Source of the DNA: Botryosphaeria dothidea
Lineage: Eukaryota > Ascomycota > Dothideomycetes > Botryosphaeriales > Botryosphaeriaceae
DNA length: 64,000 nt
Direction of reading: 5' to 3'
Assembly (NCBI GenBank): GCA_011503125.2
Contig: WWBZ02000001.1
Span: 5,332,001 to 5,396,000 of the forward strand
Each line of letters opens with the position of its first letter. Position 1 is the first letter of the stretch. Under the pieces are notes generated by a model. That model saw only the letters and a list, made by a program, of their open reading frames with translations, was not told the origin of the DNA and searched no databases. The position numbers and the translations under genes are program-made. Of this stretch, positions 33,527 through 45,900 are shown piece by piece.

Positions 33527-34524
33527 ATGCATTACTCGGCTGTTGTCCTTCTCGCTGCCCTGGTGGCTCAGTCCACCGCTCACGGTGTTGTCACTGAGAT
33601 CCAGGGCGCCAACGGTGTGAACATGCCCGGTCTTTCCGGTAAGCTTCTTCGAAGACAACATTGGAAGCAACACTGACATGCTTCAGTCATCGACGGCACT
33701 CCTCGTGACTCTCCCAGCCCGGCATCCGGTGCTGAGGCTGACACCTCCATCATCCGTGATCGCGAGCTCGGCGGCAACAAGGCCAGTGCTCTCGGCCGCA
33801 CTCAGGGTGGTGGTCCCGTCGATGCTGCCTCTGCTATCGCCAACTTCATGGGCAACGGCAACGCTGCCGCTGGTGGCGCCACTACGGCTAACAAGAAGCG
33901 TGGTCTTCTCGACAATCTACTTGGTGGCGGTAATGCTGGCGGTGCTGGCGGTGCGGGTGGTGCCGGCGGTGCTGCTGCTGATGGTGCAAAGACTCAGAAG
34001 GGTGCTGCTGAGAGCGGTGTCTCCAAGGCTGCTGGCACCGGAGCCTCCTCTGGCTTGCCGACCTGCAGCGACAACGGCGAGATCACCGTGACCTACCACC
34101 AGGTTAACCAGGACGGTGCCGGCCCCCTGACCGCGGACGTCGATCCCACTTCGGGTGGCACCGACCCCAACGCCTTCCAGAAGGCCCAGGTCACCCAGAA
34201 CGTTCCTGGCGTTGCTCTGGGCCTGTCTGCTACCACCACTACCGACTTCCCCGTCAAGGTCCAGATGCCTCAGGGCATGACCTGCTCCGGCAGCGCTGGC
34301 GGTGCCAACAACGTCTGTGTCGCTCGTCTCCGCAACAACACTCCCGCAGGTAAGCATCACTTCCCTTCAGGACATCCACTCATGCACACGGCTAACATGT
34401 TTTCCTTCCAGGCCCCTTCGGTGGCTCTGTTGCCTTCACCCAGAGTGCTGCTGCCAAGAAGCGCGCCATCGAGTACAACCTCCGCAAGCGCCACTTCGCC
34501 CGCGGTACCCTCGGCAAGCTCTAA
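33527..34524 (+). CDS. Egh16-like secreted protein (Gas1/DUF3129 family)
   Basis: Exons 33527-33638, 33687-34349 and 34412-34524 give 295 residues. A signal peptide (MHYSAVVLLAALVAQSTA) precedes HGVVTEIQGANGVNMPGLSV, the family's hallmark start. It continues IDGTPRDSPSPASGAEADTS and ALGRTQGGGPVDA, also typical. Members (Egh16, Gas1, Mas-type) are secreted, often expressed during appressorium or early host contact in plant-associated fungi; biochemical activity is unknown. A low-complexity Gly/Ala stretch (NAGGAGGAGGAGGAAADGA, about residue 130) interrupts the domain. The C-terminus is basic (KKRAIEYNLRKRHFARG). Two KR sites flank the low-complexity region and the tail and could be Kex2 sites (inference). 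Confidence 0.9.
33639..33686 (+). other. Intron 1 of the Egh16-like gene
   Basis: 48 nt, donor gtaagc, branch actgac and acceptor cttcag. It restores GLSVIDGTPRD. Confidence 0.92.
34350..34411 (+). other. Intron 2 of the Egh16-like gene
   Basis: 62 nt, donor gtaagc, branch gctaac and acceptor ttccag. It joins NNTPA to GPFGGSVAFTQ. Confidence 0.92.
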
Positions 34525-37500
34525 ATGCAACGACGTATTGGATTCCAATTTCCTTCCAGTGAGGCAGTAATTGCTCTACTCTGACTCCGGGTAGTATTTC
34601 CTAGGTAATTGGAATTTGGTAATGCGAGTGGGCGTGCTGGGCGCGCGGCAAGAAAAAAGGGGTGTGGTGTTTGTTTAAGCATTCCTATTTGGATTTGGTC
34701 TTATTGTCTATTATCTTTTTTCTTCTTTTTTTTTTTATGATTTAGAAGCTGATGCAAGTAATGTTGTAACGGTCCTGTAAACTTAATCCCCACCTATACA
34801 TTCTTTAAAATTATGGCGCGCTCGAGATGCTATTGTGAATTGAGTAGGAAGTCAGCTGACCCGTTCAGAACTCCACACGCTTTTCTCCCGCTGTGAGAAT
34901 GGAATCTCTTTCGAGAAGACCGACGGACGATTAGCATCTTCGGGCTAAAGTATGTGAAATTGGTCCGATACTTGGACCCCTAGATTATTGACCCTGGAAG
35001 AACCAGAGCTGGCATGTCAAGGCTAATCTTCAATCCCCAACTGAGCGGTGAGTGGTAGCATTAAAATCAACGTTACAGCTCGACCGGTGTTGCTTTAAAG
35101 TTTTGCCTTCCCGCATTGATCGTTGGGCTATGTTCGTTTGGTTTCTCTTCCCTGCGCCTTTTCATTTATCTAACTTCTGTGACGTGCCCACCCACCGATC
35201 GCATGAATCTTGCGTTTCCCTCCTTCCCGTCCCGTTCGAGACCAACAGCCCATTTCCCTGCAGACTTCATTTCCCGCCAGACGCTCTGGAATGCTCGAAA
35301 CAGGAAACCCCGCCAGGCGGCCGCGTCAACGGCGGACGCCATCCCCGTTGTTGCAGAAACACATCGAGGACCCTTTTCTTTTTAACTTCGAACATGCGCG
35401 TCACGGTAGGCGAAATCGCGGAGACACTTATATTGACATCTGTAAGGACTGCCATCTCATCTGCATGTTCCACGTTAGAATTCAGACCCTTCGTTGCCAG
35501 CAAGGAGAGAGACAAATGCAGACAGGGGTCCTCTACTACGGCAGACCCCGAGGGTGTTCCTTCGCCGTTCGAGTCGAGACAAACCTCCTCGGCTAAATAC
35601 CTTTATTGACCCAACTTTTCACACCGCCGTCCATACTTTGGTACTCACGGCTCGCGGAACCGCTCGCGTTCTTTATGTACCTAACCAAGCCTACCGCGCC
35701 GTCTCTTCCCTTACTCGGGTCCTGGCTGGGAGAAGGGTTCCCCTGCTCGGCTCTCGGCAAGACCGGCGAGCAGCCTTTTTTTTTTTTCGTGGTAGCTTCT
35801 GCGCTTCCGTTCGCCCCTTTGCGAGATCATCGGGACGGCGCTTGTGCGTGCGCCAAAGGCCCGATCGATTTGTTGGAAAAGAACGTTTCCCTTGGCGCGG
35901 GCGGCCGCGGGGCAGGGACAGGCGGGTGCGGAAAGGCGGAGAAAGGTTGAAGGACGGAGATTGGATTGAGATTTCGATTCGGTGCCGCGCAGGGGTGCCA
36001 ACGATGGTTCGGGATCGGAGGTTTTCTGTTGGTAGGGTCTTTTGGAAGTGGTGGTGGGATGAAATTTCCTACTGGCTCTTTTCGTCTTTAGCTTTATACG
36101 AGACAGCTCGGTTAGGAGGTGAAGAGTTTGGTACTTCTGCAGTGCGGAGCGATGGGTGTTCTGAACTTTAACGTGTTGTGGTAGTTATCGGAAGTTGTGG
36201 AGGGCCTCGAAGTGAACGATCCCCCGGATGTGAGTAGGCGAATTGACGATATGGGAGTCTTGAGTGCTTCGACTCCGCATAAGATGACTGGAAGCTGGCT
36301 GTGTTGTTGCTCAAGATTGCGAGAGAAGTTTGTTCTTTCAGTGTGGTGACAGTGCCGTTACCAATTGACATCCTGATTGCCGTGTCACTATTTCTCCTGA
36401 CGAAGTGCAAGCTTCAGAGGCACAGTAGGGCTTTGTATCAGCAGCTGATCATTCACTGTGTTCTCCAGGGCCTCAGAAGCGGAGCGCGAGCCCAAAATTC
36501 AACATGCCCGTAGCATTGTACGCCTTAACGCATATGTTGTAGTTATTGTGCTACACGCGTAGCATATAGGCATGGATGATCCGACTGTGGGAGACACTGA
36601 GGTCGAGAGGGACAAGGGATGGGTTCCGGGAAGGCGAGCAGCTGTAAGAGCCAGGAAATAGACTTCACAATGATACGCAACATTCAAGGAGGGCGGCCCG
36701 TGGCACTGAGACTGAAATGGAAAGACCCGACAGGACTGCATTCCAGTGTTAGCAGCACACACTTGTCTATGTGAAATGGAGGTGTCAGCTAAAGTTCGAC
36801 CAGTGCAGAGAGTGACGGTACCGCGTCCGGTCAAAATGCTGAGATTTCTCCTGACATGTTTGCTACTGACGATTCGGCGCTCTACAGCGCCCACTGGTGT
36901 GGCATGAGAGCGGCGCTGGCCGGAAGGCAATGACAAGCAACGGTGTGGAGTCTAGGAACAAGCAAGAGCGCTGAGCGGCAGCATCCAGCAGACGGTGCAA
37001 GCCCATCTGACCCTCAGAACCCGTTCCTTATGGTGTGACGCACTCACAGCCGCATCGACGATGGCACCCTACCATCCATCGCTCGTATCAGCCTCCCGCA
37101 GCGCCTCCCAGGAATCACACGATGCCCAGGGCAAACCCGACGCGCCGACCTGACCGGCGGGCGGTGCGGTGCGGCCGTCCAACAACAGAAAGAACGTACG
37201 ATTTTCCCCTAACCGAACCAACGGACGAAGCGGCCGGTATGAGCGCACCCCTCACCAAAGAAAGCAAAGCTGTTTGAGCGCAGCCCCCAGTCCGGCCGAT
37301 CCCCGATCTCCCACCCCGTCATTTGGGGTCACCGCACGTGTTTGCCCGCCCGCCTGTCCATGCCACGCGAGTAATTTACTACGGGGCCCGGGGAGGGGAG
37401 CAGCGAAATCACAGACGATAAAGACGTCAGATTCTTAAACCCGAACACCGAAAAAAATATATCAAGATCTACGTAATTCGCCGGTCGTCATGTCCTTGCA

Positions 37501-38423
37501 ACGGACGGCGGGCAATGCATGCCCTTCTTGTTTCACTCTTTGCCCTCGGATGTTACAAGGCGAGAAAGCCAACTCTCGACACAGCTTATAACTAATCGAT
37601 ATGTGTGCTTATAAAGAACGCGCAGGCTGGACGCGCGCGCGAGTCATGCTTGGGAAAAACCGTGGGAGGAACAACCGGCCGGCCGGCCGGTCGGTGCCTT
37701 GCAGCATGCTGGCCGCCTTAAACCCCATCTCTTTTCTGTTCCTTCCTCTTGCTCAGCCAGCCAGAGACAAATCCGCAACCGGCGCGTGTCGGCACGAAGG
37801 TTCCGACCGAAGCAAGCGCGATCCATCGCCCATCAGCCGGTCGCTCCCGCGGCGGGCGAACGCTGAAAATTGTGGGCTCGACGGGGGCGGGCAGCCCTCG
37901 CGCTATGCCCCGCCGGGGCTAGCAGGCAGCAGGGAGCGAGCGAGGCTGGGCGCGCGGTGGGAACGGCATCGGACGAATGAGAAAGGGAAGATCTGGCGGG
38001 CCAATGAGGCCGCGTCGGATCCCGATCCTGGGAGATGATGATGGGGTAGCAGGGGGGGCGTTTCGGTTTGGTGTGCACTGCTTGCCTTGCCCTTTCCCCA
38101 ATAGTCTTTTTTCTCTTCTCTTCTCTCGCGCTTTGCGTCATCGCTGGGCTTCCTGGCTGCTAGGCCGCAAAAGGGACGACCAAGGGAAGAATGCGCATCG
38201 CCGGCGTGTGCAAGCGCGGAGTAGTGTATGGAGGCTAAGCAAGAACAACGTCGGCGGACGAGGGGCGCGGAAATAAAAAAAAATGCGGCTAAGTAGCCCA
38301 ATCGGGCGACTTGCGAGCTACCAGGGAAAATAAAAAAATGGGGAAAAGACGACGTCTCACAAAAGAAAAGAAGATGAGCAAAAGAACAGAGCGTGTGGAA
38401 TGGAAAATGCTAGTGAGCGGCGA

Positions 38424-38425
<2 letters not shown>

Positions 38426-38462
<37 letters not shown>
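38426..38462. repeat. (TC)n dinucleotide repeat
   Basis: About 18 TC units with one interruption near the right end. Confidence 0.95.
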
Positions 38463-38464
<2 letters not shown>

Positions 38465-39270
38465 CCGTGACAAGTGTTTCCCTTCTGGGATAATGCTATC
38501 GGCTGTCCGCACGACGAGACAGCGTTGCCCCACGGCGACGTGCAGCAAGGCAGCCGGCCGGCCATACTCGGTTAGTATACATAACGCAACAGTGTTACAT
38601 CCCGGATACCTGGCTCCACTGTCTATGGAGAGAAGGGCGGACCGAGACGGGCACGCGCGGAGAATTTGAAGAGAAAAAGAAAATAGTTGGAGCGTGGCAG
38701 TCGGCGTACGTGCGGGCCCGAGCAGCTGTCCCCGACATGCCTTCGCGGTTCGCTTTCCATAGGTGGTCGGTGAGGCGCTTGAAGCATGTAGCCTACACCT
38801 ACATGTCATGCAGGTAGCCGCCCGCAATTGTGTTTCTTGCCTATACGGGGTACGCTACTGTTATCCAAAAAGGAGGGGAGCAAACAAAACGGGCCGAGGA
38901 AAAGCACATCTAGTATGCCCGTTGTTTTGGATGGTCATCGATTAGCTGCATCTCTGACAAGCAGGAAGCCTCTTACATGCTCTTACCCGCTTGTCCAACA
39001 ACGGCAACATGGTGCGGCGAAACATGCCCCCCTTGCCCGCTTTCACCGAGTCCATTTCCCCGGAGGAAGACAGCAGACGCATAAACAACAAGCTTTTACT
39101 CATGATACGCCGTACCCACACCGTTTGCGGCCCCCAGAGTTGACGCAAGTGACGAGTGAGCAGGCAAAAAAAAAAAAGCCCCCAAGCCAGTCCCGCTGCG
39201 ACGCGCCGGTCCGCCTGGATGACAGGCACCGACAGTCCGGTAACAGGGACTCGGAGGAGCAGGGCTAAAG

Positions 39271-39273
<3 letters not shown>

Positions 39274-39302
<29 letters not shown>
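39274..39302. repeat. Homopolymer G29 tract
   Basis: 29 consecutive G preceded by gggctaaaggga. It may form G-quadruplexes. The length is liable to sequencing error. Confidence 0.9.
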
Positions 39303-39306
<4 letters not shown>

Positions 39307-41366
39307 CAAAGGAACAGACAGGCCTGCGACAATATGGCGGGGGCTCCTGGTAGCAAGTCCAGATTCGGCGACAGGAGCTCCAAAAGAGAGACATTCAACA
39401 CTTCCGCTGACTCTTGCCCTGGACCACTTGCGAAAGGCCAGAGAGGGAGACGCAGCGGCACCCGGGTGCTTCTTGTCCCGGTCCCAGGGACTGAGAGCGC
39501 CGCCGGGAAAGGGAAGACGAAGAGGGAGAGGCAGGAAGAAAAAGCAAAGTGAAGTCGCAACACGCAGGCCTGAGCGCCAGGCGCCTCCAGGCTCTGGCGA
39601 TCCTCTAGCCCGGATCGGACCCACAAAGTCGAAAGGGTCATGCATGAGAGGAGGGGGGAGCAAAGAGATTTCGAGAGGGCAGAAGTGTAAGAGAAGGATG
39701 AGATGCAAGCGGGTCCAGAACCAGCCCAGGTTTGGAAGAACAGCGCGCTTCCCCATAGATCGCTCGATCTTGATCATAGCTGGCAGGGAAAAATCATGCT
39801 AGAAATCATGTCATGGGAGGTCAGAGAGGTAAGGGTCCTTTGCTTTTTCCTCCCGCCTTTTCGAGGCATTCAGGCGACAAGCCGCGGAGGGATGAACGAC
39901 AAGGCGGTGGCAGTGTCGGCTTGCGAGGCTGAAGGGGTCCTAAGTGCCGCAGCGTATCAGAGACGGCCGATCGGCGGGGGGAAGAGCGGAACGGCGGCAG
40001 TTGGTAGGGATCGCGAGCGGCAGGTAGCGGGGCGCATGGTCCGCGGCTGTAGTAGGAGGCCCAGGCGGTGGCGGCGGCGGCGGCGCTGCAGCGGACGGGC
40101 GGACGGACGGGGCGGGCGAGGCAAGTGATGAGTGCTGCTTTCTGGTTCCTGGCAGCACTGCGCCGGCGTCCTTGTCAAGCATTGGTCTGGATGGCACTTC
40201 CGGTCTCTCATGCAGCCACGGAATCAGTTTAAGCCAAGACCCGCCGCGCATCCCGGCGGGTCAGGCCGTTTAGAAGTAAATGATGACGCGGTCCAATGGG
40301 GGGAGTCTTCTTCAGTTGTTCCATTTGACATGCTTCATTTTTTTCCCCTGATACAGCGCCTACGGCAAAATAGAGTATGTTAGAAGAATAGAAGAGGCAA
40401 TGCCTCAGTAGGTTCAATAAAGTCGTACAAGAAAAGTTGAAGACGCTCTCCGTAAAACAAGCCCAATTCCCTAACAGGAACACTCGTGTCCCCCAAACGC
40501 CGATGCCGAAACACATAGACTCCTGGGGCTGGGAGTGGCCTAACAGCCGCCCATGCCATGCACGCGTTCGCATAAATGAAAGACAAACTCTAGGGCTGGC
40601 AAGACCAAGGGAAAAGACTGCAGCGCATGGAGAGCGCACATGCAGAAAAGCCGTTGCAGCGAGCCAATACCCGCATCCCTGGGTCCAAAGTCGAAGCAGA
40701 AGAAACCGAAAACTGGAAAGACAAGCGAGTCCTGCCGTGTCCCGTACCATGAACCTTGCTGAAAAGCAACCTGATGACAATTCCACCTCGTCGGTATGCA
40801 AAGGAAAATGCAGGGGAAAAGACCAACAGAAGAGCCGACCGGAATTGAGGACGAGACGATGAGACAGCGTGAGGAAATAAGGCATGCGTGCGGGCGAGAA
40901 AGAAAAATAAGGGTCTCTGACAGGGCCAGCCGAGCGGCGCCCGGATTCGCCTTCCGACAGCGACGCAAATCGCAAAAATAGCTGTGAATCTGTCGTTTGC
41001 CCGGACCATATGACGCACAGCCCGAAGATCTCCTAGAAGAGACAAAATGCAGGTTATTTCTTCCCTGGACAACCCGGCGCCGCCCCATTCTCCCCGAACG
41101 CTGTGAAACGCGCAATCTCCTGAATGAGAATGCCCTTGATCGCCCTGGCGCCGATTCACTTTTGCCGGAAACAAAGAAGTAGGCATACATATCGAAAAGA
41201 TGCGAGGTTTATGTGAAGTTTTGTGTTGGCCAAAGGACTCCCGGCTGCGTGGGAATAAGCAATGTCGTGCTGTCCGAAAAGCGTTGTGATCTACGAGTCT
41301 CACGTCCCGATGCGGTAGCGTCTCCGGGTATGCAGGTTTTCCTTGCTGAATTCACCAAGACCGCTC

Positions 41367-42978
41367 TCACGCCGGCGGTGATCCTGGGCCGAGCGACTTG
41401 GGTCGCAAGTTGGAACTGCCGATGGGCGCTTTGTTCGCGCCCATCTTTCGTGTGAGTTTGGCGTAATCTAGAGCACATCAGCATATGTTCAACTCGCTAT
41501 AAAGGCAGCGACTGTGAAACTTACGGAGACCGCAGGCGTTGCACAAGGTACGTGCACCGTCTGGACCTCTCCGCCATTCTGGGGTTTCCGCCCGGTTGCA
41601 ACTGTGACAACGACCCGGGGGCGCCGCTCGCTGCGAGACATGTCAGCTTTTGCCATCACACTCGACCGGTCTCAGGAAAATACGCACCCCTCTCCGCTTC
41701 TTCGGGTCAGACCCAGCGAAGCCACCACCACCCTTTGGATCCTCTCCATACGGGTTGTGGGATTCCTCGGGTTCGTAGCCGTTTGTCGTTTTGTACCGCG
41801 GGTCTTGTGCTTGCTCGGCCATGTGGGCTTGTTGCGTCGTTAGAACTACCTCGCGAATTCGCGCCAGAGAATCGACAATCCGTTGACCCTGCTTCATCAG
41901 ATCGTCGACTTCGCCGATAGTGGGCGTAGAGCCGGGCACCGGACCGGTCCGTTGGGCCTGGTGGGCTCGCTGGCCGTAAATTCTCAGGAAATCATTCAAG
42001 CGCCCACTTCCTTCCGCAATCTGTTTTCTTTTAGTAATTATCCCAGAAGATTGGTTCGTTGTAATAACTTACCTCATTGAGGGATGCTTCAAAATCAAAA
42101 TTATCGAGATGACGTTTGACAGACTCGCCGTAAAGCGCGGGCCCCGCATGTCTACCTGCTCTTTTATTCTCTTCTGCACGCCTTACCTCAGCTCCATCCG
42201 ATCTCCACGTGGGTGGGTAGCCGGCAGGTGCTGAATAGGCTGGAGCTGATTGAGGAGGATATGGAGGGTTGCCTTGACTTGGCGGAGGGGGAGGAGGCGG
42301 AGCACCATATGGATATGCGCCAGGCGGATAGGGATTATAACCAAAAGGTTGTTGTTGCGGTTGCACTGGCCCAGCTTGATGAGAATTCTGCTCATAAGCT
42401 GGGGACTGTTGTTGTTGCGAGTAGGGATAACCGGCGCTAAACGAGGAAGGTCTGGAGTTGCTAACAGGAGAATGCTCGGTCCGGAGCGGATGCAACGTTG
42501 GTAATTTGGGATTGTGAGTTGCCGGTAATGTTGGTCTTGGTGGGTCCTGTGGCGGCTGGGAGTACGGTGGGATCTGAGGTGGCGGCTTCATGTATGGACT
42601 GCGTTCTATTTGCTGCGGATAGGATGCCGGCGAGTCCTTATTTGAAAAGTCCTGAGAGTAGTGCCTCCTGGGGAGATCTGGATGCGAGGTTGCAGAAGGC
42701 GGAGGAGGCTGGAAATATTGAGAGGCAGGCGGCGGAGGAGCCGTGGAAGACGGATGAGGAGGATACGGCATTGGTTGTTCAGATGCCAGAGCTTCGTGGA
42801 TTGAGGGTAATGACTGCCTCGCAGGAGGCTTCTGTTCCTTCTCGTCTCCCGATGTGCGGCGGGACTCCGGGGGAGAAATGAGACCTGCTAGGCTTGCTGG
42901 CGGTGCGCTGGCAGCAGGCGCGTGATGGCTGCTGTAGGGCGGGGGAGGGTTTGAGTAGGGAAACGACGGGCTAACCAT
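41367..42978 (-). CDS. nsdD: GATA-type transcription factor NsdD
   Basis: Four exons (42978-42073, 42020-41688, 41630-41525, 41467-41367) give about 481 residues. The N-terminal region holds [19 protein letters not shown] and [13 protein letters not shown], conserved among NsdD proteins, followed by a Pro/Gln/Tyr-rich region. A conserved helical block ([20 protein letters not shown]) precedes a single GATA finger, C421-x2-C424-x18-C443-x2-C446, with sequence [20 protein letters not shown] and a basic tail [10 protein letters not shown]. NsdD activates sexual development and represses premature conidiation in Aspergillus; the Neurospora counterpart is SUB-1. An intron interrupts the finger after the fourth cysteine. 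The start at 42978 is the first in-frame ATG; the frame is open further upstream (to at least 43059) without ATG, so an upstream coding exon is possible. Confidence 0.93.
41468..41524 (-). other. nsdD intron 3, within the GATA finger
   Basis: 57 nt, donor gtaagt, branch gctgat and acceptor ctctag. It completes the His of CNACGLHYAKL. Confidence 0.93.
41631..41687 (-). other. nsdD intron 2
   Basis: 57 nt, donor gtgcgt, branch gctgac and acceptor ctcgcag. It joins KKRRG to [11 protein letters not shown]. Confidence 0.93.
42021..42072 (-). other. nsdD intron 1
   Basis: 52 nt, donor gtaagt, branch-like actaaa and acceptor aaacag. It joins DFEASLNE to [12 protein letters not shown]. Confidence 0.92.
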
Positions 42979-45900
42979 AGCCGCGGCGGAATGTTTTCGC
43001 TGGAAATCCGTGTCGTCTCTTCTATTCTTCTCAACCTCTATGGAAGATATTGAGGGCAAAACGGCGCTAGCAGCAGGTCAGCAAGACTGTCGTCCACACA
43101 AATGGCGGGGCGTCGCAACAAACACGAACCTCTGCCGACTGCCGGCTTCCATAGCTTCCATACAGGAAGGCGGCGTGATCGTGTTGATACGCTACCAGGC
43201 GTCCAGCGGAGACACCGGAGCTCGATCGCGGACTTGGTTGTGTTGCCCGGCGGCTGTACGTTCCCGCGAACGCGCGACAGCCACGGCACGAGAGACGGTT
43301 GGCGCTGGCCTTAGCTCGTCCGTCACTCTTGCGCTGGCGGTGATGTAAGAGCTATTGCAGCGTGCAGCGTTGCCGGCTGGCGAACGCCGTCGGAGTCGTC
43401 CTTTGCGGGCGGGTGCTGGCGGCGGGGGATGCAGCTGGAACAGGCGAGAAGAGAGCCGGGCGTGAAGAAGACGGCCTGACGTAAGTCGCGACGGTGCAAC
43501 ACTGAGAGGTTTGCTCTCCAATGGCGGCCGGCTAGCGCGAGGCTGCGACGGGCAGGTTTGGCGTAATGTCTGGGTTTGGCAGCGAGGGCGAGGGCGAGCG
43601 CGAGCGCGGCGCACACACAGACAGACAGACACACGATATACGTAGGGCGTGTGGGCGTTGTGGTGGTGGAAGGATCCCGTGATCGTGCGGGTGGGAGCGA
43701 GGGCAGCAGTTTTAATGGGGTGCTGCTGCAAAGGGCACTATGGGCGGGAGGCGCTGGGATGGGTGACAAGAGGGGAAGACGGGGATATCTAGCTAGTAGA
43801 TGGCAGCGGCAGACGTAGATGCGATCGGAGATGACCCGCAAAGCAGCAGGGCAGGGACTGGACTTGGACGGGAGTCGTATCGCTGCCCGTGGAGCGTGGA
43901 CGGCGGCAGGCACCCTGGCCGCGTGCGCTGGAGGCCGTTAGACTGCTGCTAATCGGATCTGTGCTGCGCAGGCCGGCCGGCCCTTGCAAAGCTTATGGGC
44001 GCGGGCGGGCAGGCGACCAGGAGGGAGCAAGAATAAAACGCCCAGCCGGTGGTGGCAGTGGATGTGCTCAGATTCGCCCCCGCCAAGCGCCGCGAGCAAG
44101 ATCAGCGCGCAGAGCAGGATCTGGCTGCCCGAGACACGAGACACGGCCTTCTTCAGCGCGGCAGGGCCAGCGGCGCGTCACGGCGTCACCATCCAGGTCG
44201 ACATCATCACGATCTGGCTCCCCAGCAGCCGCGGCCGTCGCGCGGCCGGCGCGCAGGGCTGGTTTTCACAACGAGTGCCCCTTTCTCCACGCCCGCCTAC
44301 CGCACACGCTCGCGCACCAGCGCTCGCGCCAGCGCGCGTTGTCCAGCGACAGCACACGCGCCGTCACCGGCACCGGCACTGCGCACTATCCGCTCCACGC
44401 AGCACCGCGACTGCCGCGCACCCCTTCTTCTGCTGGGTCTGCTGAGATGCGAGGCAGGTGAGCGGCGTGCGGGCCCGGCGCCGTGGGACGAATCAATCAG
44501 TGGAGGCCGCCCACCTCGGCCGATCGAGATCTGTCGCGGCAGAGCTAAGCCGCTCCCTGCGTGCATGCCAGCAGCACGGCGGCGGCGAAGGCGGAGGCGG
44601 CGGTAGGCAGGACAGCAAAGGCAAGTGCCGTGATCGCGCTACTGCTGGGTGTGGCAGCGTCTCCCAGATGCGATGCGATGCGATGCGCTGCCGAGATCTG
44701 AGCATGAATCATCCGAGCGCAGCGGGGCGTGACGCTGACGATGCCGATGAGCGCTTGCTCCTGCGCGTGCTCCGGCCGCAACGCAGCGAGCGCACATCAG
44801 GCCACACGACAGCTTGGGCCACGCCCGATTGGCCCCTAGCTTCGCGGCTTCAACTTTCAAGCGAGTCCACGTTGCGGGCGTGCTACACAGGCCCACCTGC
44901 CCCAACGCTCCGGCCACAAAGCAGCTGCTAGCGTGCTGCGACCCGCTGTCATCGCGCCTGCACAGTCGTGCCTGCCAGCCTGCCCGCCAGCTGAGCGGCC
45001 GGAAACGCCATAACGGCGTCACAGATTGACGCGATCCAGGCGTGTCGCTCACCGGATCCACGCTGTCGGCAACGTTCCTGGGCCATCACACCTCCACCCT
45101 TCACCCCCATCACCACCACCGCCGCCGCCGCCATCATCGTCCCGAGGCGGCGCGCGCGAGGCGCCTGCTCGGCGGCGGAGGCGAGTGGCTGCCGGACAGT
45201 GGCTTGCTCCGTGCCTGCTGCCGGCGCTACGCTGAGAATCGATCCGCGCTATGGTGCATTCTTTTTCGAGATCAGATCCCGGCGTGCTGGCGGATAGATA
45301 CCCGTTATCGTGTCACGCTTTGCCTATTCAGATGCGAGGCTCACCGTGGCCGCAATATTGGACGCACCGCCGCCCTGCATGCCGTCGGCCGGCCACATAT
45401 GCACGATCCGACGCGACCAAGATTGGCTCACCCTCCCCCAAGGCGATCTGCGTCAGCTCTCAGTCCTACCAGCTTCCAGAGCTGATCTTCACGCCCGGGT
45501 TTCACTCGATCTCCTTTGGGCGGCCTTGCAGCCCAAGCCACTGCTCCATCACGCGCGCCCCAAGCTGAGTATCCTCAAATCTTACTCCTAATACCCACCG
45601 CCGCCCCCTCGCCGGCTATTTTGCGCAGCATGTGATGGCCGCGGCCGGCTCGACCCTTCCCGCTCAGACGCCGGCATTAGAAACGTCAAATGTTTTGGAA
45701 TTCTTCGACCAATGCGAAGTGCAGTGGCGCGACTCAGCGCGCAGACCCTGAATAAATCTCCAGGCTAGCCGCAAGCAGCTACTGCCATCACCTCTTGCAT
45801 CCGATGCGATCGTTCATCTGGCAATTGTCGCCGAGGGTTGCTTGCTGCCTCCTGTCCGACCATGCTGTGCACCCCCAGCCCCGCAGCAATCGTCTTGACG

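Larger units (their letters stand above)
34525..41366. other. 6.8-kb gene-free interval between Egh16-like and nsdD genes
   Basis: The two flanking genes converge on this interval, so it should hold two 3' UTRs and little else. Only unsupported ORFs occur, the longest (about 225-250 codons at 35494-36171 +, 40229-40975 - and 40590-41303 -) lacking motifs. Simple sequence is frequent: T12 at 35776-35787, nested GGCC/CCGG at about 37677-37694, (TC)n at 38426-38462, A-rich runs at about 38274-38340, and G29 at 39274-39302. No RNA gene or transposon was recognised. Confidence 0.55.

Noticed and set aside
26759..34524. Biosynthetic gene cluster around GH31, acyl-CoA ligase and Egh16-like genes
   Set aside because: No synthase, P450, transporter or pathway regulator is interspersed; the neighbours look like unrelated single genes.
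40229..41303. Two long minus-strand ORFs downstream of nsdD (248 and 237 codons)
   Set aside because: They overlap each other in different frames, lack motifs and lie just past the nsdD stop, so they are most likely 3' UTR.
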